Shown: one piece after another, positions 18,563 to 27,151 of the stretch | Layout: each line of letters begins with the position of its first letter | How positions within the stretch are numbered: position 1 is the stretch's first letter | Assembly (NCBI RefSeq): GCF_024343575.1 | Contig: NZ_RJUA01000002.1 | Span: 1 to 64,000 of the forward strand | Length of the DNA stretch: 64,000 bases | Direction of reading: 5' to 3' | DNA from: Lacihabitans sp. LS3-19 | Lineage (GTDB): Bacteria; Bacteroidota; Bacteroidia; Cytophagales; Spirosomataceae | Program-made: the position numbers and the translations under genes | The notes under the pieces: model-generated | What the model was told of the DNA's origin: nothing | The model's input: only the letters and a program-made list of their open reading frames with translations | The model's database searches: none

Positions 18563-20587
18563 TTAGAAACCTATTTTTTTTCTTCCACCACCACTTTTTC
18601 CTTCGTAGTATTCTTTGAGTTTTTCAAGCTCAAAAACAAACCCACCACTCAGAATCGGGAATCTTGTCCAACTTTTTGGGTCTAGGTTGTGACTATCTAA
18701 ATGAAATCCAGGAGCATACCTTTCTCTTTTCCATTGATTTCTACTCCATAGTTTAAAGAATCTATTTGTCCAATTAAATAAATCTTCTCTGGTATATTGA
18801 TTTTCGTAGAATTTCTCCAGATTTTTGAAACATTCCAGTGGGGATTTTTTATCTCTAATGCCCAATTGCTCAATATGGTTTAGGACTTTGTAAGGCATCA
18901 AATCTTTCTCATCGGTTTGTTTGTTGTCTTTTGGTCTAAGTTCGGCTGTCGGTTGGAGGGCATTTACATATTTCAGCCCTTCAATTTTAATGTGCTTACC
19001 TTTTACTTCGCAGCCAGTTTTTTCTAGCCAAACCAACCAAGTTCTCAACCATTCTTTGTCAATACCTGCAATCGGGCTTATGCTTCCCGCTGTGTCGCCG
19101 TCCATTGTACAATAACCTACGGCCACTTCGGAGCGATTTGATGTGGCTAATAAAAGGTGATTGTTTAGGTTTGCTAACATCCATACACCTGGAGCACGTA
19201 CACGAGCTTGAATATTTTGTAGTGGAATATCGTCAGTAGCCCAAGTCAGTTTTCTGCCTATTTGCTGCTCTATTAATGAAGTATAGTTTTCTACTAATCC
19301 ATTGATATTAATATTGTAAAACTGTGCTCCAATAGATTCTGCAAGTTTTTGGGCTGATTCTAAAGTGTCTGCTGAGCTATTTTCTGTGCCTTGGTAGATA
19401 GTTAAAATTAACTTTTCGGTCAATTCCTTTATGCTTTTTGCAGATTTTATTTCTGGAATATAGCTTAGTTTTTCTTTAAACTGTTCAAATCCAATACTCT
19501 CATCTCCAAGACGGACCATCAAGCCGCACAGGGCAGTGCAGGCACATGAATCCGCTCCTCCAGATAATGATATCGTAAAACCATTTGATCTTGACTTTCT
19601 GAGATAATCAAAAAGTGCCAAACTTACAGCTCTCGAAAATTCTTCTTCTTTTAGTGAACCTCCTTTTTCAAATGCTTCCATTTCGGCAAAGGAAGTGTTC
19701 GGTATCTCAGAATAAGTAAGTTCGAAATTGGAGTTAATGAGTTTTAAATCAGTTGGTAAGCTAGATTTTATTTTGGCCTGCTCTATTTTGTTTTTGCCAA
19801 TATCTACAATTGCTGAAGTAAGTGTAAAATCAGCATAACTAAACCTTTGACTAGATGCCAAAACATCACCACCAGAGCAAACCATTGCATCGCCATCAAA
19901 AATCAAACGGCCAGCTTCGTTGCCGAGTAGGTTAGTATATACATAAGCACAACAAAAAGCTCTAGAAGCATCAGTGACTAGTTGCTCTCTGATTTTGAAC
20001 TTGTGAAATGCAAACGGGCTAGCACTGGGATTTAAGATAATATCAACACCTTTATCAAAGTGCCTTATGGCAGGTCGATTTGCCACCCAACCATCTTCAC
20101 ATATTTCTAAGCCTATTCTTATATTCTCGAAATTGAAAATTAAATCTCCAACAGGATATTTTATGCCTTTTATGGATATTTCGGAAATTTGACTTGGTTT
20201 CCATCTGTGGAACCATCGGTCTTCATAAAACAATCCATAGTTTGGCAAATGTTGCTTACAAACAAAGCCTAAGATTTGTCTATTGGCAATTACACACGCA
20301 GCATTGTAAATTTTATTGTTGACCCAAATAGGAAGGCCAACACAGGTGACTATATCTTGTGTGTTATCTACTATATCTTCAAGTATTTCCAGCGAAATTT
20401 TAAATACATCAGGTGAGTAAAACGCGTCTTCGCATCCATAGCTAGTTATGCAAAGTTCTGGTAAACATAGAATTTGGATGTTTTGAGATTTTGCCTCTTC
20501 TATTGCAGCTAAAATATTCTTCTTATTTCCAAGCCAGTCGAGAGGTGTTTGGTTTAGGGCAGCTGCTCCTACTTTCACTAATTCCAT
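18563..20587 (-). CDS. nadE: glutamine-dependent NAD+ synthase
   Basis: 674 residues, the length of the two-domain enzymes. The N-terminal nitrilase-type glutaminase domain carries the catalytic triad: Glu44 in CLPELC, a Lys in the CKQHLPNYG region and Cys in LEICEDGW. The C-terminal synthetase domain has the ATP pyrophosphatase loop SLSGGADSCACTALCG. It makes NAD from deamido-NAD, ATP and glutamine-derived ammonia, the last step of NAD synthesis. Confidence 0.95.
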   Translation of the reverse strand: MELVKVGAAALNQTPLDWLGNKKNILAAIEEAKSQNIQILCLPELCITSYGCEDAFYSPDVFKISLEILEDIVDNTQDIVTCVGLPIWVNNKIYNAACVIANRQILGFVCKQHLPNYGLFYEDRWFHRWKPSQISEISIKGIKYPVGDLIFNFENIRIGLEICEDGWVANRPAIRHFDKGVDIILNPSASPFAFHKFKIREQLVTDASRAFCCAYVYTNLLGNEAGRLIFDGDAMVCSGGDVLASSQRFSYADFTLTSAIVDIGKNKIEQAKIKSSLPTDLKLINSNFELTYSEIPNTSFAEMEAFEKGGSLKEEEFSRAVSLALFDYLRKSRSNGFTISLSGGADSCACTALCGLMVRLGDESIGFEQFKEKLSYIPEIKSAKSIKELTEKLILTIYQGTENSSADTLESAQKLAESIGAQFYNININGLVENYTSLIEQQIGRKLTWATDDIPLQNIQARVRAPGVWMLANLNNHLLLATSNRSEVAVGYCTMDGDTAGSISPIAGIDKEWLRTWLVWLEKTGCEVKGKHIKIEGLKYVNALQPTAELRPKDNKQTDEKDLMPYKVLNHIEQLGIRDKKSPLECFKNLEKFYENQYTREDLFNWTNRFFKLWSRNQWKRERYAPGFHLDSHNLDPKSWTRFPILSGGFVFELEKLKEYYEGKSGGGRKKIGF

Positions 20588-20701
20588 ACGTGATTTTAAT
20601 TTGTCTCAAAATTAAAAAAATAAAAGCACAATCATAACATCTAAATTAATGCTATTAATTCTTAGGAAAATCACATATTGTTTTTTTTGTTTAATATAAT
20701 A

Positions 20702-20717
20702 TGTATCCGCTTAATAA
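20702..20717 (+). repeat. 16-bp direct repeat, copy 1 (TGTATCCGCTTAATAA)
   Basis: Identical copies occur at 21523-21538 and 21589-21604, all within the gene-poor block between nadE and the RidA gene. The flanking bases differ. Function unknown: protein-binding site or remnant of a mobile element end are both possible. Confidence 0.8.
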
Positions 20718-20804
20718 TAATCTTGGCGTTTTTTGCTAAATTATCATAAGGTAGTGAAATGTCTTTAAGTAATTGATTTTAAAACAACTAATTGCTTATT
20801 GATG

Positions 20805-20822
20805 AATTGATTTAAATCAATT
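20805..20822. promoter_or_regulatory. perfect FNR-type palindrome, upstream copy
   Basis: AATTGATTTAAATCAATT is an 18-bp perfect palindrome containing TTGAT-N4-ATCAA, the classic Crp/Fnr-family (FNR) operator. Its centre is about 62 bp upstream of the start site predicted from the TAATTTTG box at 20863-20870, a usual class I activator position. Confidence 0.6.
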
Positions 20823-20862
20823 TTATGTTTGAGGTAAGTGACGGAATTCAAATTAATAGTCT

Positions 20863-20870
20863 TAATTTTG
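20863..20870 (+). promoter_or_regulatory. -7 box TAATTTTG between the two palindromes
   Basis: It matches the Bacteroidetes TAnnTTTG consensus, ends two bases before the second palindrome and lies 59 bp before the 55-codon ORF. No clear -33 element, as expected if an activator is needed. Confidence 0.45.
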
Positions 20871-20871
20871 T

Positions 20872-20889
20872 AATTGATTTAAATCAATT
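20872..20889. promoter_or_regulatory. perfect FNR-type palindrome, downstream copy
   Basis: A second identical AATTGATTTAAATCAATT, 67 bp from the first, centred near the predicted start site, so a bound regulator here would probably block transcription. Confidence 0.6.
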
Positions 20890-20928
20890 CACTAAAGCCT
20901 GATTAAAAAAATATTAATAAAAAAAGAA

Positions 20929-21096
20929 ATGCAAATTATAGTTTCGAAGAGATTAACAGAAGTAAAAGGGATAATAAATAAAATGCCTAAACCACAAACA
21001 ACTCAGATTTCTACAACTTTTGCAGGTTGCTATAATTTGGAAAAAATTGGAAAGCAACAATTTTGTTTTGTGTTTGATAGAGGAATGGAATTTTAA
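20929..21096 (+). CDS. hypothetical 55-residue protein under FNR-type operators
   Basis: A 55-codon ORF (MQIIVSKRLTEVKG start, FVFDRGMEF end) with no signal peptide or membrane segment and two cysteines. Its reality rests on context: a -7 box and two FNR-type palindromes upstream, and a hairpin 16 bp after its stop. I recognise no family. It could instead be a chance ORF in a regulatory RNA transcript. Confidence 0.35.
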   Translation: MQIIVSKRLTEVKGIINKMPKPQTTQISTTFAGCYNLEKIGKQQFCFVFDRGMEF

Positions 21097-21111
21097 AATA
21101 AATAAGAAAGA

Positions 21112-21131
21112 AGGGTGAAAAACATCACCCT
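21112..21131 (+). terminator. weak hairpin after the 55-codon ORF
   Basis: A 7-bp stem AGGGTGA/TCACCCT with a 6-base loop, followed by CTTTGCCCTT rather than a clean T-run. Confidence 0.35.
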
Positions 21132-21145
21132 CTTTGCCCTTGCTA

Positions 21146-21298
21146 TTGAGTGAAAACTTTACTAAAATTTTTTGTTGAGTGAAATTTTAAATATTTGAGT
21201 GAGATTTTTAAGTTTTGTATTCGAATGAATCTATAAATATATTTTTACACACACTTTTTATAAAATAATTTATTAGTATAAAATGTTATTGAGTGAAA
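21146..21298 (+). repeat. four copies of a TTGAGTGAAA-like motif
   Basis: TTGAGTGAAA occurs at 21146-21155, 21175-21184 and 21289-21298, with a variant (TTGAGTGAGA) at 21195-21204. Spacing is irregular. No coding frame spans them. Confidence 0.5.
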
Positions 21299-21312
21299 CA
21301 CTTTATTGAAAA

Positions 21313-21459
21313 TCACTTTCGACTTTTCCCCTTTAAGAATATGCACAGTTTATTAGGAAAGCACGCTATTCAAAATGGGGAAAGTCGAAGTGAAAAATTA
21401 TGATGTCCCATTGTTTTAAAAGAGAAATTCATGCCAAGGAGAGGCATGAATTTTTTTTT
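21313..21459 (+). other. long inverted repeat followed by a strong terminator: candidate non-coding RNA
   Basis: Arm 21313-21331 (TCACTTTCGACTTTTCCCC) pairs with 21377-21393 (GGGGAAAGTCGAAGTGA) apart from two extra T residues in the first arm, with a 45-base loop. It is followed by the terminator at 21425-21459. No ORF of useful size is present, so a structured RNA or the remnant of a small mobile unit are the likeliest readings. Confidence 0.4.
21425..21459 (+). terminator. strong intrinsic terminator
   Basis: Stem AAATTCATGCC/GGCATGAATTT (11 bp, 7-base loop) followed by a run of T residues on the plus strand. No annotated plus-strand gene ends near it, which implies an unrecognised transcript. 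Confidence 0.75.
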
Positions 21460-21522
21460 GAAATATCTAAAAAAGACTTCTGGAGCAATTCTATTAGAAA
21501 AACACAAGACTTAGGTTTGTTT

Positions 21523-21604
21523 TGTATCCGCTTAATAACAATGCTACCTTTTGATAACTTTTTGTATTTTTTTTGAGCAGTAAAAATGTGTATCCGCTTA
21601 ATAA
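21523..21604 (+). repeat. 16-bp direct repeats, copies 2 and 3 (TGTATCCGCTTAATAA)
   Basis: Two further exact copies at 21523-21538 and 21589-21604, 66 bp apart. Copy 3 runs into a TAATTTTG box (21602-21609). Confidence 0.8.
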
Positions 21605-21649
21605 TTTTGAGGTAAAATATTTATTAAGTGGTATGTTTTTTGTCGAAGT

Positions 21650-22111
21650 TTATAGAAGTTCAAACATGGCTTCTATTTCAACTGTAATTCTTCCTGGCAA
21701 TGAGCCCATACCTACAGCACTTCTTACACCAATGCCATTTTCTTCTCCCCATATTTCTGCAAAAAGTTCACTACAGCCGTTAATTACGTAAGGATGAGTT
21801 CCAAAATCAGGTTCTGCATTAACCATTCCTAATACTTTTACAACTCTTTTAATTCTGTTTAGAGATCCCAAGTTTTTCTTCAAAGTTGCCAAAATTGATA
21901 AACCAACTTGGCGTGCAGCTTGCTTACCAAAGTCTTGGTCTACATCCAAGCCAACCTTGCCAGTAAATTGGCTGCCATCTGGCCTGTCAGGTCCGTGGCC
22001 AGAAACATATACCATATTGCCAACTATCAGAAAAGGTTTATAAACACCTTTAGGAGAAGGAGCTTCTGGGGTTTCGTTTTGAAATTTTTCGAATTTGATA
22101 TCCGCTGTCAT
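21650..22111 (-). CDS. RidA/YjgF/UK114 family protein
   Basis: 153 residues with the family core VYVSGHGPD, a central LGMVNAEPDF region and the C-terminal RSAVGMGSLPGRITVEIEA signature carrying the conserved arginine. RidA proteins deaminate reactive 2-aminoacrylate-type enamines or imines. The start codon overlaps the GntP permease stop by 4 bp (ATGA), so the two are translationally coupled. That pairing suggests a role in use of D-amino acids or a related substrate, which is inference. Confidence 0.85.
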   Translation of the reverse strand: MTADIKFEKFQNETPEAPSPKGVYKPFLIVGNMVYVSGHGPDRPDGSQFTGKVGLDVDQDFGKQAARQVGLSILATLKKNLGSLNRIKRVVKVLGMVNAEPDFGTHPYVINGCSELFAEIWGEENGIGVRSAVGMGSLPGRITVEIEAMFELL

Positions 22112-23469
22112 ATTATTTGATTGATTATTAAAACGCCAATAAGACCAACTACAGAAACAATCGTCTCCATTACACTCCAGGTTTTAATGGTATCTTTTAT
22201 GCTTAAATTAAAATATTCTTTAAATAGCCAAAAACCGCCGTCGTTTATGTGTGAAAACATTAGACTTCCTGCACCAATGGCTAAAACCATTAATTCTGGG
22301 GAGATTGAGGTTTGGGATTGGATCAGTGGTAATAAAATTCCTACTGCTGTTAGTCCAGCAATAGTAGCAGAACCAATACATACCCTAATAAATGCGGCAA
22401 TCGCCCAACCTAATATTAATGGATTAAGGTTTATGTTTAACAATATACTACCGATATATTGGCTTGTTCCACTTGCTAAGAATATTTCTTTCAAAGCACC
22501 TGAACCAGCTATTATTAGGAGTATAGGTGCCACATTTTTAAATGCTTCCTCAAGCCATTTTCCTATAATTGGCATGCTTTTACCTTGTTTTATGCCTAAA
22601 AAGTAAATAGCTACTAAAACTGAAATCAGTAAGCTGAAATTGGGCTCAATTAATAAATGAATTTTGAAAGTATTTTGCATAAAAGCCGAAAACTGTTCCA
22701 ATAATCCTGATAAAGTAGAAGGCAAAATACTTAATAAGATATTGTACCAAAGCGAAAAAGTCAGTAGAAAAACTGGCAATAATGCAACGAAAAAACTAAT
22801 GAAAACACTTGGTGGGTTTTTGATTTCTACTTTTTCGCTTGTAAACAAATGCTCGTTTAATTTCGGGTTGTATTTTTTTAGGGTGCTTCCGAAAAGTGGA
22901 CCTGCAACAGCAATGGCAGGGATAGCAACCAAAATTCCATAAAAAAGCGTTTTGCCTAGGTCTGCATTCAATTGCGTTGCAATAGCCGCAGGCGACGGAT
23001 GTGGGGGCAAGTAGCCATGGGCTACAGAAAGTGCAGAAAGCATAGGAATACCCACATAAAGAATCGGCAATTTGGTTGATTGTGCTATTCCAAATATTAA
23101 TGGCATTACAATGATAAATCCAGCATTATAAAATAAAGGCAAACCAATAATAAACCCGGCCAATGCCAGTCCCCACGTCAAATATTTGTCTTTAAAGATT
23201 GAAATGATTTTATTAGTTATTTGCTCAGACGCTCCACTTGCAGCTACAAGCTTACCTAGCATAGCACCAAAACCGATAATTAAAGTTAACTCTCCAAGCG
23301 TATTCCCGACACCAGTTTGAATGGCTTTGGTTAGTTCTTTGATTTCTAAATTATTGGCAAGGCCGAGGCCAATGGCAACTAAAATAAATGAAATAAAAGT
23401 GTCGAGTTTTACGTAAGAAACTAAAAATATTAATACAAGAATTGCTAAGAGGGTAAGAATTAAAGGCAT
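22108..23469 (-). CDS. GntP family permease (gluconate/D-serine type)
   Basis: About 453 residues from the ATG at 23469 (MPLILTLLAILV), which matches the family's usual N-terminus; an in-frame start at 23541 would add 24 non-conserved residues. About 12-14 hydrophobic helices, with GntP signatures such as GLPLFYNAGFIIVMPL and HGYLPPHPSPAAIA. Members are proton symporters for gluconate, other sugar acids or D-serine (DsdX). Coupling to a RidA gene leans toward an amino-acid-type substrate. Confidence 0.88.
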   Translation of the reverse strand: MPLILTLLAILVLIFLVSYVKLDTFISFILVAIGLGLANNLEIKELTKAIQTGVGNTLGELTLIIGFGAMLGKLVAASGASEQITNKIISIFKDKYLTWGLALAGFIIGLPLFYNAGFIIVMPLIFGIAQSTKLPILYVGIPMLSALSVAHGYLPPHPSPAAIATQLNADLGKTLFYGILVAIPAIAVAGPLFGSTLKKYNPKLNEHLFTSEKVEIKNPPSVFISFFVALLPVFLLTFSLWYNILLSILPSTLSGLLEQFSAFMQNTFKIHLLIEPNFSLLISVLVAIYFLGIKQGKSMPIIGKWLEEAFKNVAPILLIIAGSGALKEIFLASGTSQYIGSILLNINLNPLILGWAIAAFIRVCIGSATIAGLTAVGILLPLIQSQTSISPELMVLAIGAGSLMFSHINDGGFWLFKEYFNLSIKDTIKTWSVMETIVSVVGLIGVLIINQII

Positions 23470-23575
23470 AAGGTAGTTTTTTAGGGTGTTCTGAATAGAT
23501 TTAAAAGTAAATTCAGAAATAAGATTGAATATTGTAAGCAATAATAAATAAAAGCTTTGGAATTATGAATTTTTA

Positions 23576-23608
23576 AGCAAAAAAAAAGAGGAACTTAAGT
23601 TCCTCTTT
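23576..23608 (-). terminator. intrinsic terminator of the MltD-like gene
   Basis: A 24-bp perfect palindrome (12-bp arms AAAGAGGAACTT/AAGTTCCTCTTT) followed by a T-run on the minus strand, just past the stop codon at 23630. Confidence 0.8.
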
Positions 23609-23629
23609 CAATATTATAATTTCAAGTTT

Positions 23630-25186
23630 TTAAGATTTAATCTTAATTTTTTGACCAACCTTAACTGTATTACCTGAGATATTATTCCATTTTTTAATGT
23701 CTGAAATCGTTACACCATCATATCTTTGAGAAATGTTCCAAAGTGTATCTCCTGGCTTAACAGTATATGTGGCAGACTTTTTTATTGTTTCAACAGAGCT
23801 TTTTGCAGCTATACTGTTCGCTTTAACTTTTTGAGTAACATCTTGGTAAATCACTAGTCTTTGACCGACCAAAACCTTAGAAGACCTCATGTTATTCCAT
23901 TTTTTGATATCTGTCATTCTGACATCGTATTTCATAGCAATCTTATTTAAAAACTCACCTTTTTTGACTTTGTGAAATTTCTTAACTTGCTTTGTTATAT
24001 TTTTATATTTAATGTTTCCATTGTCGTCGCTAACTTCAAGAGCCGGTACCAGTCCGGTTTTTCTTCCCAAAACAATAGTTCCGTCTTCTAAGGATGTTAT
24101 ATTTGATGAAGCCAAAACTCCCTGGCTTTGAATTACATCTGATGGGTTATCATAAGATGGTCTTTTTGAAGCTGAATCCAAAATAGAAACTCTGTTGGCG
24201 TCGAAATATGCAAAACTTCTAGCCGGTAGAGATAAATCATATCCATAAGGCATTGCAGGCAATACATTTCCCTTAATATGAGGATTAAGATTTTTGATTT
24301 CTTCCAAAGGTATTTGGCTTAGACTAGCCAATGTATTTAAATCGATGTAGGTATTTATATTGATTTTTTCAACTGGAATAAAATCATGTTTATTCTCTGC
24401 TACTATTCCGTGAAGGTTTCCATAATTCATCATATAAGCCAAAGCTATAAATTGCGGAACATAAGCCCTAGTATCTGGATGAATGTGCGGATGTAAATCC
24501 CAATAATTAGTTTTTCCTGTTGAACGAATAGTGCGACTAATTCTACCAGGACCTGTATTATAAGATGCAAGAGCCAAATCCCAGTCGTCGAATCTATTAT
24601 ATAATTGTTTTAAATACTTACAAGCGGCGTCAGTAGATTTCTCAATATGCATACGCTCATCGATGTATTCATTGATAGTCAATCCCATTTCTTTACCTGT
24701 AAAAGACATAAACTGCCAAAGACCCACTGCCTTACTTCTCGAAATTGCTTTTGGATTTAAACCTGATTCTAAAAGTGATAAGTATTTAAGCTCTTCAGGC
24801 ATTCCATTCTCTTTTAAATACTTTTCAAATATCGGAAAATATACATCTTTTTCTTCCAACATTTTCTTAGTAAAACTTGGTCTTCTGATTAAGAAAAAGT
24901 CTAAATATTTTTTTACACTTTCATTATATACCATAGGCATGGTTCTTTCCATTTCCTTTAGGCGTTGCTCTACAACTATTGGATCTTCTACAAGGATTTT
25001 GTATTCTTCTTTATCACGTTCATCAAATACGATAAGCTCGTATGGATAAAGGATTTTTGGTTCTTCTACAATGGTAGAATCGGTGTTCTCTTGTTCTTCT
25101 AGGATTACGTCATTTTCTTGAGAAAAGGAACTGAAACTAAGACTTGAAACTAAAGAAAAGGTCAAAATAATTTTTGAGATTTTCAT
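23630..25186 (-). CDS. MltD-like membrane-bound lytic transglycosylase with two LysM domains
   Basis: 518 residues with a signal peptide (KISKIILTFSLVSSLSFSSF). An SLT domain at about 110-240 has the catalytic Glu in LSLLESGLNPKA, then GLWQFMSFTGKEMGL and ASYNTGPGR. Two LysM domains follow (about 405-450 and 470-517). It cuts glycan strands in the periplasm. It is a second MltD-type enzyme in the window, shorter than the one at 7.3-9.5 kb. Single gene with its own terminator. Confidence 0.9.
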   Translation of the reverse strand: MKISKIILTFSLVSSLSFSSFSQENDVILEEQENTDSTIVEEPKILYPYELIVFDERDKEEYKILVEDPIVVEQRLKEMERTMPMVYNESVKKYLDFFLIRRPSFTKKMLEEKDVYFPIFEKYLKENGMPEELKYLSLLESGLNPKAISRSKAVGLWQFMSFTGKEMGLTINEYIDERMHIEKSTDAACKYLKQLYNRFDDWDLALASYNTGPGRISRTIRSTGKTNYWDLHPHIHPDTRAYVPQFIALAYMMNYGNLHGIVAENKHDFIPVEKININTYIDLNTLASLSQIPLEEIKNLNPHIKGNVLPAMPYGYDLSLPARSFAYFDANRVSILDSASKRPSYDNPSDVIQSQGVLASSNITSLEDGTIVLGRKTGLVPALEVSDDNGNIKYKNITKQVKKFHKVKKGEFLNKIAMKYDVRMTDIKKWNNMRSSKVLVGQRLVIYQDVTQKVKANSIAAKSSVETIKKSATYTVKPGDTLWNISQRYDGVTISDIKKWNNISGNTVKVGQKIKIKS

Positions 25187-25320
25187 AATACTAAATGAGT
25201 TTTCACAATTTTTAATTAACTAACGAGACTTTTTAGGAAAGCAATGCTTCAAAACTAATATTTTTTCTTTTAAAAAAATCTTTTAAGATTAATTTTTATT
25301 GTTTTTTGATATAAAATGAG

Positions 25321-26745
25321 TTAAAAATCTATTTTTTGGATGTTTAGGGCAAATTCTAACATCTTTTTTTCTTCAAATTCAGTACCAAGGATTTGGAAGC
25401 CAACTGGCAGACCATCAACCGTTTCTCCGTTCGGAATAGAGATCGAAGGCAAACCGACAACGTTTGCATGTACTGTGAAAATATCTGCTAAAAACATTTC
25501 CATTGGATTATCACTTTTGGCTCCAATTTTAAAAGCGGGAGTTGGAGTGGTTGGAGAGATTATAAAATCAACTTGCTTGAAAAAAGCATTCGTTTCTTCT
25601 TGTATTAACCTCCTTACTCTCTGTGCCTTTGTGTAATAGGCATCATAATAATCAGCACTTAAAATAAAAGTACCTAACATTATTCTTTTCTTTACTTCTT
25701 TGCCAAACCCTTCACCTCTTGATTTTTTGTATAGCTCTTCTAGTGAACCAGCGTTTTTTGTTCTAAGACCATATCTGATTCCATCATACCTAGCCAAGTT
25801 TGAACTTGCCTCTGCCATTGTTAGTATATAATATGTTGGCAACAAATACTTCATTCTAGGAAAAGAAAGAGGTACTAATGTATGTCCTAGAGCTATTAAT
25901 TCTTCAATTTTTTTCTGAGTCAAATCCTTAACTTCAGAGGCTAAACCTTCAGAATTGAGGGCATCTTCAAAATATCCAATTGTGTATTTTTTGTCGCTTT
26001 TGCTTATTTCAGAATAGGAGTCAACAGGTATTTGCGATACTGTGCTATCGTAATCATCATTTCCGGCCATTATTTCTAGCAAAAGTGCGGCGTCTTCAAC
26101 GCAGTGAGTAATAGGTCCAATACAATCAAAAGATGATGCATAGGCAGCTAAACCCCATCGAGAAATTCTAGAATAGGACGGTTTTAAACCTACAACGCCG
26201 CAAAATCCAGCAGGTTGACGAACAGAGCCACCAGTATCTGAGCCAATAGAAGCATGGCAAAGATTAGCCTGAACTGCTACAGCCGAAGCTCCAGAAGAAC
26301 CTCCAGGTACACGCGTTTTATCTGCAAAGTTTAGTGTTGGCCCAAAAGCAGAATTTTCGTTAGAAGATCCCATCGCAAATTCATCGCAATTTTGCCTTCC
26401 GATTATTATTGCATCTTCGTCTATCAGTCGTTGAATGGCCGTTGCAGTAAACTGAGACTTAAAACCTTCAAGTATATTGCTACCAGATTGTAACCCGTGA
26501 TTTTTATAAGCTAAAACGTCTTTGATGCCTATTACCATCCCTGCCAGTTTACCTGCAGAGCCTAAATTTATCTTTTCTTGGATAATAACAGCTTGATCTA
26601 GAGCTTCTTGACTGTAAACTTCAAGAAATACGTTTAAATCTTTATGTTTTTCGATATTTTGAAGAAATTCCTTTACTACATCAACTAGTAAAGTTGTTTT
26701 TTCGAAAAGTGATTTTCGAAATTCAATATATGTTTTATAAGTCAC
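25321..26745 (-). CDS. gatA: aspartyl/glutamyl-tRNA(Asn/Gln) amidotransferase subunit A
   Basis: 474 residues of the amidase signature family. The Ser-cisSer-Lys triad is visible: Lys75 in IGIKDVLA, and the serines in GGSSGASA and IGSDTGGSVRQPA. As part of GatCAB it releases ammonia from glutamine to amidate misacylated Glu-tRNA(Gln) or Asp-tRNA(Asn). gatB and gatC are not adjacent. It follows tatA on the same strand, with a terminator between them, so they are probably separate units. Confidence 0.93.
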   Translation of the reverse strand: MTYKTYIEFRKSLFEKTTLLVDVVKEFLQNIEKHKDLNVFLEVYSQEALDQAVIIQEKINLGSAGKLAGMVIGIKDVLAYKNHGLQSGSNILEGFKSQFTATAIQRLIDEDAIIIGRQNCDEFAMGSSNENSAFGPTLNFADKTRVPGGSSGASAVAVQANLCHASIGSDTGGSVRQPAGFCGVVGLKPSYSRISRWGLAAYASSFDCIGPITHCVEDAALLLEIMAGNDDYDSTVSQIPVDSYSEISKSDKKYTIGYFEDALNSEGLASEVKDLTQKKIEELIALGHTLVPLSFPRMKYLLPTYYILTMAEASSNLARYDGIRYGLRTKNAGSLEELYKKSRGEGFGKEVKKRIMLGTFILSADYYDAYYTKAQRVRRLIQEETNAFFKQVDFIISPTTPTPAFKIGAKSDNPMEMFLADIFTVHANVVGLPSISIPNGETVDGLPVGFQILGTEFEEKKMLEFALNIQKIDF

Positions 26746-26765
26746 GAATATGATCCTTTTAAAAT

Positions 26766-26808
26766 AAAAAACAACAGGTTCGATTTATAAAATAGAATCT
26801 GTTGTTTT
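26766..26808 (-). terminator. terminator between tatA and gatA
   Basis: AAAACAACAG/CTGTTGTTTT arms extended to about 18 pairs with one mismatch, followed on the minus strand by a T-rich tail. Confidence 0.7.
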
Positions 26809-26829
26809 AATAAAAATGTAATTAGACGC

Positions 26830-27030
26830 TTAGTTTTCTCCGTTAGCCGCTTTTTCGATATTCTCTTTTACGTCTTTGGTGGCATCTTTAAATTCCTTAA
26901 TTCCCTTTCCTAAGCCACGAGCTAATTCAGGTAATTTTTTAGCACCAAAAAATAATAAAATAACGAATACAATAACGAATATTTCAGTACCGCCTAAATT
27001 TCCCAAGAATAATAATGTTGCTAATTCCAT
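26830..27030 (-). CDS. tatA: Sec-independent translocase protein TatA
   Basis: 66 residues: one N-terminal membrane helix (TEIFVIVFVILLFFG), the hinge and amphipathic helix with the family motif GAKKLPELARGLGKGIKEFK, then a charged tail. It forms the Tat pore that exports folded proteins. Clients in this window include the oxidoreductase at 16.7-17.8 kb and the hydrogenase small subunit. A CAAATTTA (minus-strand TAAATTTG) box at 27051-27058 could be its -7 element. Confidence 0.93.
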   Translation of the reverse strand: MELATLLFLGNLGGTEIFVIVFVILLFFGAKKLPELARGLGKGIKEFKDATKDVKENIEKAANGEN

Positions 27031-27151
27031 ATTTGTAAATAATTATAGGACAAATTTAATAAATTAAAATTACGAAAAAACTATTTATTGATTTAATGCT
27101 GTTAAAATGCTGTTAAAATGTGTTAATCAATAGCTCAAAATGTTGAATATG

